DNA of 64,000 nt from Candidatus Baltobacteraceae bacterium (GCA_036488875.1 DASXGW010000013.1:169281-233280); one strand, 5' to 3'. Counted from the first letter of the stretch, positions 50,685-60,551 are shown. Translations and numbers: made by a program. Notes: a model not told the origin generated them from the letters alone.

Positions 50685-51476
50685 ATGACGCCCGTCACGA
50701 AGATGCACGGGGCACGCAACGACTTCATCGTTCTGGACCACCGCACTAGCCCTATCGACGATTTGCCCGCGTTCGCGCGCTGGGGGTGCGACCGCCGCGC
50801 CGGCATAGGCGGCGACGGACTCATCGTTATCGACCAGTCGGCGGTCGCCGACGTGCGCATGCGCATCTTCAACGCCGACGGCAGCGAGGCGGAGATGTGC
50901 GGCAACGGCATTCGCTGCGCTGCGCGCTGGCTCGAAGAGGCCGGTGAAGGCGATCGCCTGCGATTCGAAACGCTCGCCGGAGTCGTCGAGACGTCGGTCG
51001 TCGCGCGCGAACCCGAGTACCTCGTGCGTGCGGCAATCGGCGCTCCACGCGTGCGACCCGAACCGGTGCGTTTTATGGACGACGCGCGCTTCGTCGACGT
51101 GGGCAATCCGCACGTCGTCCTCTTTCGCGAGCGCGTCGACGACGTCGATCTGACGATGGTCGCGACGCGCATGCAAGCGATGGAGGGCTTGTCCAACGGA
51201 ACCAACGTGCACCTCGCCGCCCTCGAGGAGAAGAACGTGTTGCGCGTACGGCACTGGGAACGCGGCGTCGGACTGACGATGGCGTGCGGCACCGGCGCGG
51301 TCGCGTGCGCGGCGGCGGCGATCGACCGAAATTTGGTCGAGTCACCGGTGGACGTTCTCGTTCCGGGCGGCCGGCTCGTCGTCGAGTGGAACGGAGCGGG
51401 TCAAGCGTTTCTTACCGGTCCGGCGGTGCGGGTCTTCGACACCGCGGTCCGCGTCGAAGCAGGAGCCGTCATCTGA
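50685..51476 (+). CDS. dapF: Diaminopimelate epimerase
   Basis: A 263-residue enzyme that converts LL- to meso-diaminopimelate for lysine and peptidoglycan. The two catalytic cysteines are Cys72 (EMCGNGIRC) and Cys201 (MACGTGAVAC). KMHGARNDFIVLD at the N-terminus is the family opening. The protein shows that this organism builds meso-DAP peptidoglycan, in line with its secreted VanX-type enzyme. Its stop TGA is overlapped by the CTG start of the next gene. Confidence 0.96.
   Translation: MTPVTKMHGARNDFIVLDHRTSPIDDLPAFARWGCDRRAGIGGDGLIVIDQSAVADVRMRIFNADGSEAEMCGNGIRCAARWLEEAGEGDRLRFETLAGVVETSVVAREPEYLVRAAIGAPRVRPEPVRFMDDARFVDVGNPHVVLFRERVDDVDLTMVATRMQAMEGLSNGTNVHLAALEEKNVLRVRHWERGVGLTMACGTGAVACAAAAIDRNLVESPVDVLVPGGRLVVEWNGAGQAFLTGPAVRVFDTAVRVEAGAVI
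51461..51475 (+). promoter_or_regulatory. Ribosome-binding site and CTG start of the radical SAM gene
   Basis: AGGAG (51461-51465), seven-base spacer, then CTG (51473-51475) that overlaps the dapF stop as CTGA. No ATG, GTG or TTG is in frame between the previous out-of-frame region and residue 33 of the protein. Confidence 0.65.
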
Positions 51477-52711
51477 TTGGACTTCCGTACTGCGATCGCG
51501 AAGGACGGATCTATTACGACGAAGAGGTCGAGCCGCTAGCCGACGGCGGCATCGTTCGTCGCGCATCGATGAACGAACTCATCCCCGCGCCCCCCGGCAT
51601 CGTGCAAATGATCTTACCCGAGCGCAGACCATTGCTGCGAGATTGTCATCCTGAGCGTAGCGCCGCAGGCGCGAAGTCGAAGGGCAGGCGTATCTACCCG
51701 TTAGCAGTCGCACTCCCCGCCGGCTACACGCGATTGTTGCTTCCGGCCTACGAAGAGCTTCCGGACGCACCGCCGCTGCCGCTGTTCGGGTACACGTTTG
51801 CCTGCGTGGTCGACGACGAGCTGTACGTCGGTGCGATGAAGACCGACGAATCCGAAGATTGGCAGCCGCGGTACTTTGCCGAGGGCGAGCTCGAAGCGAT
51901 AATCGAGCGCCGGCTGTCGCGCGATCCGGAGAACGGCGTGCTGCGACAGGTTGCGCTCTGCTCGCGCGACTACGGCTGCTTTACGGCGCAAAACGTCTTT
52001 CTCGAACGCGGCGAAGCCGCGCTTCCGGTTTCGCCCAAGTGCAACGCGCGGTGCGTCGGCTGCATCTCCGAACTCGAACCGGATGCCGGCATGCCGTCGC
52101 CCCAACGACGAATCGCCTACGAGGTGACCGCGCAAGAGCTCGCGCGCGTCGCGGTCGCGCACCTCGACCGCGTCGAGGACGGGATCGTCTCGTTCGGACA
52201 AGGCTGCGAGGGCGAGCCGCTCCTGCGGGCGATTTCGATCGCGCGCGCCATCGAAGTGATTCGCTCCGAGCGCGAGAACGGAACGATTAATCTCAATACC
52301 AACGGCAGCATGCCCGGCGAGTTGCGACGCTGCATCGATGCGGGGCTGCAGGCCGTTCGCGTCAGCTTGAACTCGTTCCGCCCGCAATCCTACGCTGCAT
52401 ATTACCGTCCGATTGGGTACGCAATCGACGACGTGCTGGAGTCGATTCGCGTCGCGTCGGACGCCGGATTGCGCGTCAGCCTCAATCTGCTGACACATCC
52501 GGGCGTAACCGACGAGAAGGCCGAACTCGAGGCGATGACCGATTTCCTGGGAGGCGTTCGCGTCGACATGATTCAAACGCGCACCCTCAACATTGATCCG
52601 CACCGGTACTTCGAGATGGTCGGCCGTCCGGACAATCCCCTAGGTATGCGCTACGCGTTAGACGCGATGCAGCAGTTCGTGCGCGTCGGCAACTTCACGC
52701 ACACGCACTAG
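51473..52711 (+). CDS. Radical SAM protein with inserted repeat peptide
   Basis: A 412-residue radical SAM protein. The iron-sulfur motif CxxxCxxC is PKCNARCVGC (Cys190, Cys194, Cys197). Later motifs include SFGQGCEGEPLL and TINLNTNGSMPGEL and VRVSLNSFRPQSYAAYYRP, the usual SAM-barrel strands. About 185 residues precede the cluster and I do not recognise them. Near residue 58 the protein contains CHPERSAAGAKSKGRR, encoded by a palindromic repeat, as in miaA. Start at CTG 51473 is inferred from the ribosome-binding site and overlap with dapF. Substrate unknown. Confidence 0.85.
   Translation: MIGLPYCDREGRIYYDEEVEPLADGGIVRRASMNELIPAPPGIVQMILPERRPLLRDCHPERSAAGAKSKGRRIYPLAVALPAGYTRLLLPAYEELPDAPPLPLFGYTFACVVDDELYVGAMKTDESEDWQPRYFAEGELEAIIERRLSRDPENGVLRQVALCSRDYGCFTAQNVFLERGEAALPVSPKCNARCVGCISELEPDAGMPSPQRRIAYEVTAQELARVAVAHLDRVEDGIVSFGQGCEGEPLLRAISIARAIEVIRSERENGTINLNTNGSMPGELRRCIDAGLQAVRVSLNSFRPQSYAAYYRPIGYAIDDVLESIRVASDAGLRVSLNLLTHPGVTDEKAELEAMTDFLGGVRVDMIQTRTLNIDPHRYFEMVGRPDNPLGMRYALDAMQQFVRVGNFTHTH
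51644..51689 (+). repeat. Dispersed palindromic repeat, copy 4 (inside radical SAM gene, in frame)
   Basis: TGTCATCCTGAGCGTA, inner hairpin GCGCC-GCA-GGCGC, then GAAGTCGAAGGGCAGGCG. Translated as CHPERSAAGAKSKGRR, the same frame as in miaA. The inner stem sequence is reversed relative to the miaA copy but still pairs. Confidence 0.85.
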
Positions 52712-52712
52712 C

Positions 52713-53807
52713 ATGAAAGCTTGGCAAATCGCCGTCGCCTTAGCAATCGGCGTCTTGGTGGGCGTGGCCGAGCCGGGCAAGTTCGAGTACGCACTCGGTT
52801 ACGCGACGTTGTACGTGTTTCTGCCCCCGCTGCTTTTCGAGGCGGCGTGGAATCTCAGCTATCGCGCGATCGTGCGTCAGTGGGCCGCGATCGCGACCTT
52901 AGCTGGTCCCGGCGTATTCGTTACCGCGCTCATCGTTGCCGGAGCTCTGACGATCGTGCACGTCGACATCGCTTCGGCACTATTGATGGGCGCAATCTTG
53001 AGCGCAACGGACCCGATCGCGGTTATCGCCATCTTCCGATCGATCAAGGCTCCGAAAACTCTCGTGACGATCGTCGAATGCGAGGCCCTCTTCAACGATG
53101 CGGTCGCCGTCGTACTCTATCGCGGCGTCCTCGCGGGAATCGCGCTGGGGGCGCTGAGTTCGCGGGACGTCGGAGTAGTAGCGCTCCAAACGTTGTCCGG
53201 CGCGGTCGGCGGCATCGCATTCGGTGTTGCGCTCGCATTTGCCGTGGCGCGCACTCTGCGCGGCAGAAGCCGTGCGGAAGTGCAAATCGCAGGCACGGTC
53301 GTCTGCGCGTACGGGTCGTACTTTGCCGCCGACCGTCTTCACCTATCGGGCATCTTCGCCGTCATCGCTTGCGGCATCGCACTGCGATATTTCGAGCGCC
53401 GATGGATCGCACTCAGGATTGTCGAGGAGGTCAACCGGTTCTGGGATCTGGCGGCCTGGGCGGCAAACGCTCTCGTGTTTTTCTTAGTCGGCGCTGCGTT
53501 GCAGATCGGCCAAGTTGCCCGCGAGCCGGCCTTTATCGCGGCGTGCCTCATCGCAATCGCGCTGTCGCGCATCGTCGTCGCAGCCTTCCTATTGCCAGCT
53601 CCCTATCCGCGGCCGTGGCTCGACGTCGTGCGGATCGCAGGTATGCGCGGAGCGCTCTCCATTGCGCTGGCATTGGCCGTTCCCGCGGCCATGCCGTATC
53701 GTCAGGCGATGATCGACGCGAGCTTTGCCGTCGCGGTCGCGACGATTATCGCAGGCAGCTTGAGTGCGTCCCGCGTCGTCCGCCGCGCATTAGTTCATGA
53801 ACGCTAG
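52713..53807 (+). CDS. Na+/H+ antiporter (CPA1, NhaP type)
   Basis: A 364-residue cation/proton antiporter with 10-11 membrane segments. The ion-binding segment carries SATDPIAVIAIF and the following ECEALFNDAVAVVLY, the CPA1 hallmark. It is shorter than typical members (about 400 or more) and begins in what is usually the second membrane segment; it also lacks a cytoplasmic C-terminal regulatory domain. Two bases after the radical SAM stop. It may serve pH or sodium balance together with the nearby Kdp system. The last 18 bases overlap the convergent barrel gene. Confidence 0.9.
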   Translation: MKAWQIAVALAIGVLVGVAEPGKFEYALGYATLYVFLPPLLFEAAWNLSYRAIVRQWAAIATLAGPGVFVTALIVAGALTIVHVDIASALLMGAILSATDPIAVIAIFRSIKAPKTLVTIVECEALFNDAVAVVLYRGVLAGIALGALSSRDVGVVALQTLSGAVGGIAFGVALAFAVARTLRGRSRAEVQIAGTVVCAYGSYFAADRLHLSGIFAVIACGIALRYFERRWIALRIVEEVNRFWDLAAWAANALVFFLVGAALQIGQVAREPAFIAACLIAIALSRIVVAAFLLPAPYPRPWLDVVRIAGMRGALSIALALAVPAAMPYRQAMIDASFAVAVATIIAGSLSASRVVRRALVHER

Positions 53808-54620
53808 GCCGGCGCCGAAGTAGTGCTGTTTCAGTCCGGTAGGATCGGGTGGTGAGAACCCGTACTCGACGTCGAGTTCGATATGCGAGTTGAGAGCCTG
53901 TTCGTATCCAAAGTCGAATGAACTCTTACTGCCGGGCCCTGGACCAACTTGCGAGAAGTACGTGTGCTCGCCATAGAGTACCATGTTTGGAGAAAGCTGC
54001 GCGCTGATGCCGGTCGACGGTTCGAACGCAAAGTAGGATTGCGCCGCGCCCGAAGCGCTGCGAGCACTGAGCGCGTTGAAGCTCTCGGTGCCGAATAGGC
54101 CGAAAACCGGCCCGAGATTGTAGACCCAATTGAAGTCGGCGGTGTATTGCGCGCCGCCGGCCGTAAAGGCTTGGTTGCCGGTAGGGATCGAGACGATAGC
54201 GCCGCCTCCCCAGACGGCCTTGTCGTTCGAGCCGAGATTGAACTGCGTACCGAGCGCAAGGTCACCCCACCCGCTCGGGGCACCGTTTGAATGCGTGTAG
54301 TTGGGAGCGAAAATATCGAACTCGAACTTCGGATCGAAGGTGCCGACGCGAATGACGGCCTGCGGATAGTTTGCCGCGACACCGCTTCCCGCCCCGGTCG
54401 AAACGACGTTCGCATAGCCGCTCTCGACGAGCACGTGATTCGGGGCGACGGCGCACGGTGCCGACGCCAAGGTGGGCCGATTGATGAGATTGAGGATTCC
54501 GTCGCACGGGTTCGGCGTGGGGGTGGCTGACGGAGCGGTTTGGCCCAACGCCGGTGCGGTGAAGAGCGCGGTTGCGAACGCACAAGAGAGTCCTGCGACG
54601 ACGAAACGGCCTCGACCCAT
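53790..54620 (-). CDS. Outer-membrane beta-barrel protein (phenol-degradation MetA-like), copy 1
   Basis: A 276-residue exported protein with a signal peptide (FVVAGLSCAFATALFTAPALG) and a mature part made of alternating strands, ending HYFGAGLAFMN as an outer-membrane barrel does. The fold pattern (HVLVESGYAN, DLALGTQFNLGSNDKAVW, YTADFNWVYNLGPVFGLFG) fits the PF13557 'MetA-pathway' porin-like group. Two cysteines near the N-terminus (CDG...CAV) are conserved in the paralogue. The cargo is unknown. Confidence 0.75.
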   Translation of the reverse strand: MGRGRFVVAGLSCAFATALFTAPALGQTAPSATPTPNPCDGILNLINRPTLASAPCAVAPNHVLVESGYANVVSTGAGSGVAANYPQAVIRVGTFDPKFEFDIFAPNYTHSNGAPSGWGDLALGTQFNLGSNDKAVWGGGAIVSIPTGNQAFTAGGAQYTADFNWVYNLGPVFGLFGTESFNALSARSASGAAQSYFAFEPSTGISAQLSPNMVLYGEHTYFSQVGPGPGSKSSFDFGYEQALNSHIELDVEYGFSPPDPTGLKQHYFGAGLAFMN

Positions 54621-54632
54621 GCCGCCACGGTA

Positions 54633-55460
54633 CTAGTTCATGAACGAGATCCCTGCGCCCACGTAGTGGTATTGCTCCGCGTTGATAACCGTCGGCGACC
54701 AGCCGTACTCGACGTCGAGCTGCACGTGTTGTCCGATATCACGAATGTAGCCGAAGTCGAAGACGTCTTTTCCGCCGAGATTTGGGCCCGCTGCTGAGTA
54801 GTACGCGTACTCGCCGTAGAGCGCGTTTGGCGATCCAGGGAGGGTTGCCTCGAGTTCCAGCGAGGGAATGAACGCGAAGTACGACTGCGATTGGCCGCCG
54901 GAGTTGACCCCGCTCAGAGCGTTGCCTGAAAGTGTCGTCGCGAGGCTGAATGTGGGGTTGAGCGTGTAACCCCAGTTGAAGTCGCCGGTAAACTGGGCGT
55001 TATGCGCCGTAAATGCCGGCGTTCCAGACGGAACGGTGGCGAATCCGGCCACACCCCACAGAGCTTTGCCGGTATATCCGAGTTCGTATTTGGCACCCAA
55101 CGTCATATCGGTTGAGCCGGTAGCGGTTACGCCGCCTAGCGACGAGCGCGCGTAGTTTGGCGGAGTGAACTCGATGTCGAGGTGCGGGTCGAACGTTCCG
55201 AAGGCGATGCCGACGTCGTTCTGTCCGGCCATGACGGTATTGCCGCCGCCGGGTCCGGTGGTCGTGGCGTTCGAGTAGCCGTTTTCGACCACGAAGTGAC
55301 CGGTTTGCACCGTGCACACTCCGGTCGTGATCGTCGGGCGGTTCACGATGGACATGATCGAACCGCACGGGTCGCTAGGAGCGCTTGGACTCGGCGACGG
55401 TGAGGGCGACGGCGATCCTTGCGCAAGAAGCAGGGCCGCGAAGATTGGTGCGAACGACAT
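54633..55460 (-). CDS. Outer-membrane beta-barrel protein (phenol-degradation MetA-like), copy 2
   Basis: A 275-residue paralogue of the previous protein, 12 bases upstream of it on the same strand. It shares the CxxI...NRPT...C start, HFVVENGYSN, ALWGVAGFATVPSGTPAF, FTGDFNWGYTLNP and the GAGISFMN end. A Ser/Pro linker (SPSPSPSPSPSAPSD) follows the signal peptide. Tandem duplication of an envelope barrel; regulation by a shared promoter upstream is likely because the two genes are co-directional. Confidence 0.75.
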   Translation of the reverse strand: MSFAPIFAALLLAQGSPSPSPSPSPSAPSDPCGSIMSIVNRPTITTGVCTVQTGHFVVENGYSNATTTGPGGGNTVMAGQNDVGIAFGTFDPHLDIEFTPPNYARSSLGGVTATGSTDMTLGAKYELGYTGKALWGVAGFATVPSGTPAFTAHNAQFTGDFNWGYTLNPTFSLATTLSGNALSGVNSGGQSQSYFAFIPSLELEATLPGSPNALYGEYAYYSAAGPNLGGKDVFDFGYIRDIGQHVQLDVEYGWSPTVINAEQYHYVGAGISFMN

Positions 55461-55584
55461 AGCGTCGTCATTGTAGAAGGCGCTGCGCCCCCCGGGCAGC
55501 CTTCAATCGGACGTTTCGCATCCTTCGTTTGGATGATCCGTTCGGCGGCTGGCGGCCGGTGCGGCGCGGCCCTATGCTGGAAGC

Positions 55585-55671
55585 ATGTTGTTGGAGTTGG
55601 GAGTCATCGCGCTGTCGATCGCCGGATTCGTCGTCCTCGATTGGTACGTCACCGGCTGCGAGACGGTCTAG
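55585..55671 (+). CDS. 28-residue membrane micro-protein before kdpF
   Basis: ATG 55585 to TAG 55671 encodes MLLELGVIALSIAGFVVLDW followed by YVTGCETV, a single membrane-spanning peptide. It lies five bases before kdpF in the same direction. Its length and composition are like a Kdp accessory subunit, and it could be a second KdpF-like peptide. The ribosome-binding site (GGAAG) is too close to be ideal, so expression is not certain. Confidence 0.5.
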   Translation: MLLELGVIALSIAGFVVLDWYVTGCETV

Positions 55672-55675
55672 CGTT

Positions 55676-55765
55676 ATGCAATTCGACGACCTGCTCGGCC
55701 TCGTGCTGACGGTCGCGGGGCTCGCCTATCTGGTATTCGCGATGCTGCGACCGGAGAGGTTCTAG
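55676..55765 (+). CDS. kdpF: Potassium-transporting ATPase subunit KdpF
   Basis: A 29-residue single-pass membrane peptide, MQFDDLLGLVLTVAGLAYLV then FAMLRPERF. Its length, central YLVFAM stretch and ending RPERF match KdpF, which stabilises the KdpABC complex. kdpA begins 11 bases downstream. Confidence 0.85.
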   Translation: MQFDDLLGLVLTVAGLAYLVFAMLRPERF

Positions 55766-55776
55766 GGAGTATAGCG

Positions 55777-57477
55777 ATGACGGCCACCGGATGGATTCAA
55801 GCCATCGTCTTTTTCGCAATCGTCTTAGCGCTGACCAAGCCGATTGGTTTGTATATGACGCACGTCTTCTCGGGAGAGAAGACGTGGCTCTCGCGGGTAT
55901 TGCAGCCGGTCGAGCGGCTCATCTACCGCTTGGGCGGCGTGCGCGAAGATCAGGAGATGTCGTGGTACGCTTACGCTTTTGCGATGCTGGCGTTTTCGGT
56001 CATCACCTTTGCTTATCTGTACGTTTTGCTGCGCACGCAGAAGTGGCTCCCGTTCAATCCACAGCACTTCGACAATATGACGCCGGACTTGGCATTCAAC
56101 ACGGCGATCAGTTTTACCACGAATACCAACTGGCAGTTCTACTCCGGCGAGAGCACCATGAGCTATCTCTCGCAGATGGCGGGATTGGCATGGCATAACT
56201 TCGTCTCGGCCGCCGTTGGTATCGCCATTGCCGTCGCAGTGGTTCGCGGCGTCGTTCGGACCAGCGTCAAGACGCTGGGCAACTTTTGGGTCGATCTGAC
56301 GCGCTGCTCGCTTTACTTGCTGCTGCCGATCTCGATCGTGGTCGGCCTCTATTTCGTGGCCTCGGGCATGCCGCAGAACTTCCACGCGTATCAGAACGTC
56401 GTGTCGATCGAGGGCTTCAGGCAAACGATCACCGGCGGTCCGATGGGTTCACAGGAGGTCATCAAGGAGCTCGGTACTAACGGCGGTGGGTTCGTCAACG
56501 CGAACTCGGCATCCCCGAACGAGAATCCCACGCCGCTGACCAACCTCATCGAGTTGATTCTGATCTTCTCACTGGGCGCTGGCCTGACGTACATGTACGG
56601 CAAGATGGTCAAAGACGTGCGCCAGGGCTGGGCCATTTTTGCGGCGATGGCGATCCTGTTTTTTGCAGGCTTTACTCTGGCATACTGGGCCGAAGCGCAA
56701 GGTAACCCGCTCGTGCACGCGATGGGTGTCGCCGGTGGGAACATGGAGGGCAAGGAGTGCCGGCTGGGCGTGTCGGCCTCGGCGCTCTTTGCTACCGTCA
56801 CGACCGATACGTCGTGCGGCGCCGTGAACTCGTGGCACGACTCGTTCATGCCGCTGGGCGGTTTGGTTCCGCTTGTAAACATGCAGCTGGGCGAAATCGT
56901 CTTCGGCGGTGTCGGCAGCGGTCTCTACGGCATGATCGTCTTCGTCGTGCTCACCGTGTTCATCGCCGGGCTGATGGTGGGGCGGACACCGGAGTTTCTT
57001 GGGAAGAAGATCGAGCGGCGCGAGGTGCAGTTTGCGATTCTCGCGGCGCTCGTGACACCCGTGCTCTGCTTGGTGCCGACCGCCGTCGCCGCCATTATTC
57101 CGGTCGGATTAGCGACCCTCAACAACGGTGGCCCCCATGGGTTCTCCGAGATTCTGTATGCCTTTACGTCGACCAACGCCAACAACGGATCCGCGTTCGG
57201 CGGCTTGGGACCCAATCTGTTCTACAACCTCGTAACGGGCATGAACATGATGTTCGGGCGATTTGCCGTCGCCATTCCGGCGCTGGCACTCGCCGGTGCG
57301 CTCGCGGGAAAGAAAGCCGTGCCGGAGGGACCCGGCACCTTCGCTACACACTCGCCGATTTTCGTCGCGTTACTTCTCGGCGTCATCATCATCGTCGGCG
57401 CGTTGACGTTCTTGCCGGCCGACTCGCTCGGTCCGATCGTCGAACACCTGCTGCTGCTGCAAGGGAAAACCTACTAA
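55777..57477 (+). CDS. kdpA: Potassium-transporting ATPase subunit KdpA
   Basis: A 566-residue potassium channel-like subunit with about 10 membrane segments. The four selectivity-filter loops are visible: [41 protein letters not shown] and [14 protein letters not shown]. It takes potassium from outside and passes it to KdpB. A good ribosome-binding site (GGGAG) precedes ATG 55777. Its stop overlaps the kdpB ATG (TAATG), the usual kdp coupling. Confidence 0.97.
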   Translation: MTATGWIQAIVFFAIVLALTKPIGLYMTHVFSGEKTWLSRVLQPVERLIYRLGGVREDQEMSWYAYAFAMLAFSVITFAYLYVLLRTQKWLPFNPQHFDNMTPDLAFNTAISFTTNTNWQFYSGESTMSYLSQMAGLAWHNFVSAAVGIAIAVAVVRGVVRTSVKTLGNFWVDLTRCSLYLLLPISIVVGLYFVASGMPQNFHAYQNVVSIEGFRQTITGGPMGSQEVIKELGTNGGGFVNANSASPNENPTPLTNLIELILIFSLGAGLTYMYGKMVKDVRQGWAIFAAMAILFFAGFTLAYWAEAQGNPLVHAMGVAGGNMEGKECRLGVSASALFATVTTDTSCGAVNSWHDSFMPLGGLVPLVNMQLGEIVFGGVGSGLYGMIVFVVLTVFIAGLMVGRTPEFLGKKIERREVQFAILAALVTPVLCLVPTAVAAIIPVGLATLNNGGPHGFSEILYAFTSTNANNGSAFGGLGPNLFYNLVTGMNMMFGRFAVAIPALALAGALAGKKAVPEGPGTFATHSPIFVALLLGVIIIVGALTFLPADSLGPIVEHLLLLQGKTY

Positions 57478-59540
57478 TGTTCGTTCGGCACAGACGCTTT
57501 GAGCGTCGTCCTCAGGCCCGCTCGCTCTTCGACCGCGATATCGTCATCCGCGCGATCGCCGAGTCGTTCAAAAAACTCGATCTGCACTGGCAAGTGCGCA
57601 ATCCCGTGATGTTCGTCGTGGAAGTCGGCGCGCTGACGACGTCGATCTTCTTCGTGCGCAACGTCCTGCGCCACAGCGGTAATGCCGGCTTCGACTTCGC
57701 GATCGCTGCGTGGCTCTGGTTTACCGTTGTCTTCGCGAACTTCGCCGAGGCCGTTGCGGAAGGGCGCGGAAAGGCGCAAGCAGATTATCTGCGCCGCACC
57801 AAATCCGATACGCTGGCGCGCCTTTTGCTTGAGGGCGGCGAGGAAAAGGTCCCGAGCACGAGTTTGGGCAAAGGCGACCGCTTCGTCGTGGACGCGGGCG
57901 AAGTTATCGGCGCCGACGGCGACGTGATCGAAGGTGCCGCAACCATCGACGAGTCCGCGATCACGGGCGAATCCGCACCGGTCATTCGCGAAGCCGGCGG
58001 CGACCGCAGTTCGGTGACCGGGGGCACGCGGGTGCTTTCCGACCGCATCGTCGTTCGCGTCACCGCGAATCCGGGCGAAAGCTTCCTCGACCGGATGATC
58101 GGGCTCGTGGAGGGTGCGAAGCGGCAGAAGACGCCCAACGAAATAGCCTTATCGATACTTCTCGCGGGACTGACGATTATTTTTCTGATCGCGGTGGCAA
58201 CGCTTGGGCCGTTTTCGATCTACGGCGGGCAACATCAAAGCGTTACGATCCTCATCGCCCTGCTGGTATGTCTCATTCCCACGACGATCGGTGGTCTGCT
58301 GTCGGCCATCGGCATCGCAGGCATGGATCGCGTCATGCAGCGCAACGTGCTGGCAATGAGCGGCCGCGCGGTCGAGGCCGCCGGCGACGTCGACACGCTG
58401 CTGCTCGATAAGACGGGCACGATCACCCTTGGCAATCGCCAGGCGGTCGAGTTCGTCACTACCGACGGCATAGATGTAAAAGACGTCGCGCGCATCGCGT
58501 ATCTCTCGTCGCTGGCCGATGAGACGCCCGAAGGACGTTCGATCGTCGCGCTGGCCGCACAACAGGGATCGCGAAACGGCGAGACCCCGTCCGGATCGAC
58601 GTTCGTGCCGTTCAGCGCGTATACGCGCATGAGCGGCCTCGATTTGGCCGACGGCACAAAGATTCGCAAGGGCGCGCCGGATTCGGTGATGGCGTGGGTA
58701 CGCGAGCAGGGCGGCAATCCATCGTCGGAGCTTGCGCCACAGGTCGACCGGATCGCCCGCGCGGGCGGCACACCGCTGCTCTTGGCTCGCAACGAGCTAA
58801 TTATGGCGGTTATCTACTTAAAGGATATTCTCAAGCCGAACATGCGCGAACGCTTCGATCGCCTACGCGCGATGGGCATTCGCACGGTGATGATTACCGG
58901 CGACAATCCGCTCACGGCGGCAACCATTGCCAAAGAAGCCGGAGTCGACGATTTCTTGGCCGAGGCGACTCCGGAAACCAAGATGGATCTCATCAAGCGC
59001 GAGCAGGGCTCCGGCCGTCTGGTCGCGATGACCGGCGACGGCACCAACGACGCGCCCGCATTGGCTCAGGCCGATGTCGGCGTGGCGATGAATTCGGGTA
59101 CGCAGGCGGCTAAAGAAGCGGGCAACATGGTCGATCTCGACTCCGATCCGACCAAGCTGATCGAAGTGGTAGAAATAGGTAAGCAGTTGCTGATGACGCG
59201 CGGATCGCTAACCACGTTCTCGATCGCTAACGACGTCGCAAAGTACTTTGCGATTCTTCCTGCGATGTTCGCGACTGCCTATCCGGCAATGGGGCTGCTC
59301 AACGTGATGCGATTGACCACTCCTCAGAGCGCAATACTCTCCGCCGTCATTTTCAACGCGCTCATCATTATCGCTCTGATTCCCCTGGCGCTTCGGGGCG
59401 TGAGGTACGAGCCCAAGGGCGCCAATCGCGTGCTCTTCGAAAATGCGATGCTCTACGGCGTCGGCGGTATCATCATTCCGTTCGTCGGGATCAAGGTCAT
59501 CGATGTGATCTTGGCTGCGCTGCACTTAACTAGAACGTAG
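57477..59540 (+). CDS. kdpB: Potassium-transporting ATPase ATP-binding subunit KdpB
   Basis: A 687-residue P-type ATPase. The phosphorylated aspartate is Asp311 in [10 protein letters not shown]. The actuator domain has ITGES (in [10 protein letters not shown]), the hinge [21 protein letters not shown], and the membrane part [16 protein letters not shown]. It uses ATP to drive potassium into the cell. The N-terminus has a short basic extension ([15 protein letters not shown]). Confidence 0.97.
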   Translation: MFVRHRRFERRPQARSLFDRDIVIRAIAESFKKLDLHWQVRNPVMFVVEVGALTTSIFFVRNVLRHSGNAGFDFAIAAWLWFTVVFANFAEAVAEGRGKAQADYLRRTKSDTLARLLLEGGEEKVPSTSLGKGDRFVVDAGEVIGADGDVIEGAATIDESAITGESAPVIREAGGDRSSVTGGTRVLSDRIVVRVTANPGESFLDRMIGLVEGAKRQKTPNEIALSILLAGLTIIFLIAVATLGPFSIYGGQHQSVTILIALLVCLIPTTIGGLLSAIGIAGMDRVMQRNVLAMSGRAVEAAGDVDTLLLDKTGTITLGNRQAVEFVTTDGIDVKDVARIAYLSSLADETPEGRSIVALAAQQGSRNGETPSGSTFVPFSAYTRMSGLDLADGTKIRKGAPDSVMAWVREQGGNPSSELAPQVDRIARAGGTPLLLARNELIMAVIYLKDILKPNMRERFDRLRAMGIRTVMITGDNPLTAATIAKEAGVDDFLAEATPETKMDLIKREQGSGRLVAMTGDGTNDAPALAQADVGVAMNSGTQAAKEAGNMVDLDSDPTKLIEVVEIGKQLLMTRGSLTTFSIANDVAKYFAILPAMFATAYPAMGLLNVMRLTTPQSAILSAVIFNALIIIALIPLALRGVRYEPKGANRVLFENAMLYGVGGIIIPFVGIKVIDVILAALHLTRT

Positions 59541-59549
59541 GAAGAAGAA

Positions 59550-60125
59550 ATGCTCAAACACTTTGGTGCTGCCTTCCGGATGACGGTCGTGTCGATCGTC
59601 ATTCTCGGCCTGATCTACCCGCTCGCGATGACCGGCGTAGCGGAAGCGCTCTTTCCAAAGCAGGCGAACGGCTCGCTCGTCACGGTGAATGGCAGGATCG
59701 TAGGGTCGTGGATCATTGGGCAGCTCTGGACCAAGCCGCAGTACTTTCAAGGCCGTCCGTCCGCTGCCGGCAAAGGCTACGATCCGACCTCAACCGGCGG
59801 TACCAACTACGGCGCGACGTCGAAAAAGCTCTTGGATTCAACAAAAGCGACCATCGCCACGCTGGAGAAGCAGAATCCCGGCGCAAAAGGTGCCCCGCCG
59901 ATCGATCTCGTGACGTCGAGCGCGAGTGGGATCGATCCCGACGTCAGCCCGGAAGCGGCGTATTGGGAAGCGCCGCGCGTCGCGAAAGCGCGCAACATGA
60001 GCGTCGTCGCGGTCGACGCGCTTATCGCTCGACACGTGCAAGGGCGAACGTTTGGCTTTCTGGGCGAGAGGCACGTCAACGTGCTCGAGCTCAACCTCGC
60101 GTTAGACGGACTGAAGCCCAGCTAA
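59550..60125 (+). CDS. kdpC: Potassium-transporting ATPase subunit KdpC
   Basis: A 191-residue single-pass subunit with one N-terminal membrane segment (about 12-30) and a periplasmic domain. Family features include NGSLVTVNGRIVGSWIIGQ, YFQGRPSAAG, LVTSSASGIDPDVSPEAAYW and the C-terminal RHVQGRTFGFLGERHVNVLELNLALD. AGGAAG precedes the ATG. It increases ATP affinity of KdpB. Confidence 0.96.
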   Translation: MLKHFGAAFRMTVVSIVILGLIYPLAMTGVAEALFPKQANGSLVTVNGRIVGSWIIGQLWTKPQYFQGRPSAAGKGYDPTSTGGTNYGATSKKLLDSTKATIATLEKQNPGAKGAPPIDLVTSSASGIDPDVSPEAAYWEAPRVAKARNMSVVAVDALIARHVQGRTFGFLGERHVNVLELNLALDGLKPS

Positions 60126-60143
60126 GGGAGAACTACGACGACG

Positions 60144-60551
60144 ATGGACTCGGATGAGCAAGCGATCGTTTCGATCGTGAAGGAAATGGCAGAATCCATG
60201 ACCGGGACGCAGAGCACGCGGCACTGGGCCGAAGATGCGCTGTGGTTCGACATTCCGGCATTTGCCTCGAAGGGCGTTCAGCCGGCACTGAAGATGTTCG
60301 ACAAAGTATTTGGCGGCTTTGCCTCCTGCAAAGTCGACATCCTCGACATGGAGGTGATGCTAAACGGAAACATGGGGATCGTGTGCACCGTTCAGAAGGT
60401 CAACATCGTGCTTAAGAGCGGCGAAAGTAAACTTGTACTGGCACGCCAAACGGACTGCTTTGAAAAGCGCAACAACGAATGGCGGTTAATTCACCAACAT
60501 GCGTCTGTTCCCGCGGGCGGCAACTGGGACGGGAACATCGTAACGGCGTAG
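60144..60551 (+). CDS. NTF2-like (SnoaL-type) protein
   Basis: A 135-residue protein with the cone-like NTF2 fold: DSDEQAIVSIVKEMAESMTG, HWAEDALWFDIPAFASKG, NGNMGIVCTVQKVNIVLKSG and EWRLIHQHASVPAG. Such proteins bind or isomerise small molecules, and no specific active site stands out. It follows kdpC by 18 bases with a good ribosome-binding site (GGGAG) and may belong to the kdp operon. Its stop abuts the convergent kdpD-like gene. Confidence 0.8.
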   Translation: MDSDEQAIVSIVKEMAESMTGTQSTRHWAEDALWFDIPAFASKGVQPALKMFDKVFGGFASCKVDILDMEVMLNGNMGIVCTVQKVNIVLKSGESKLVLARQTDCFEKRNNEWRLIHQHASVPAGGNWDGNIVTA

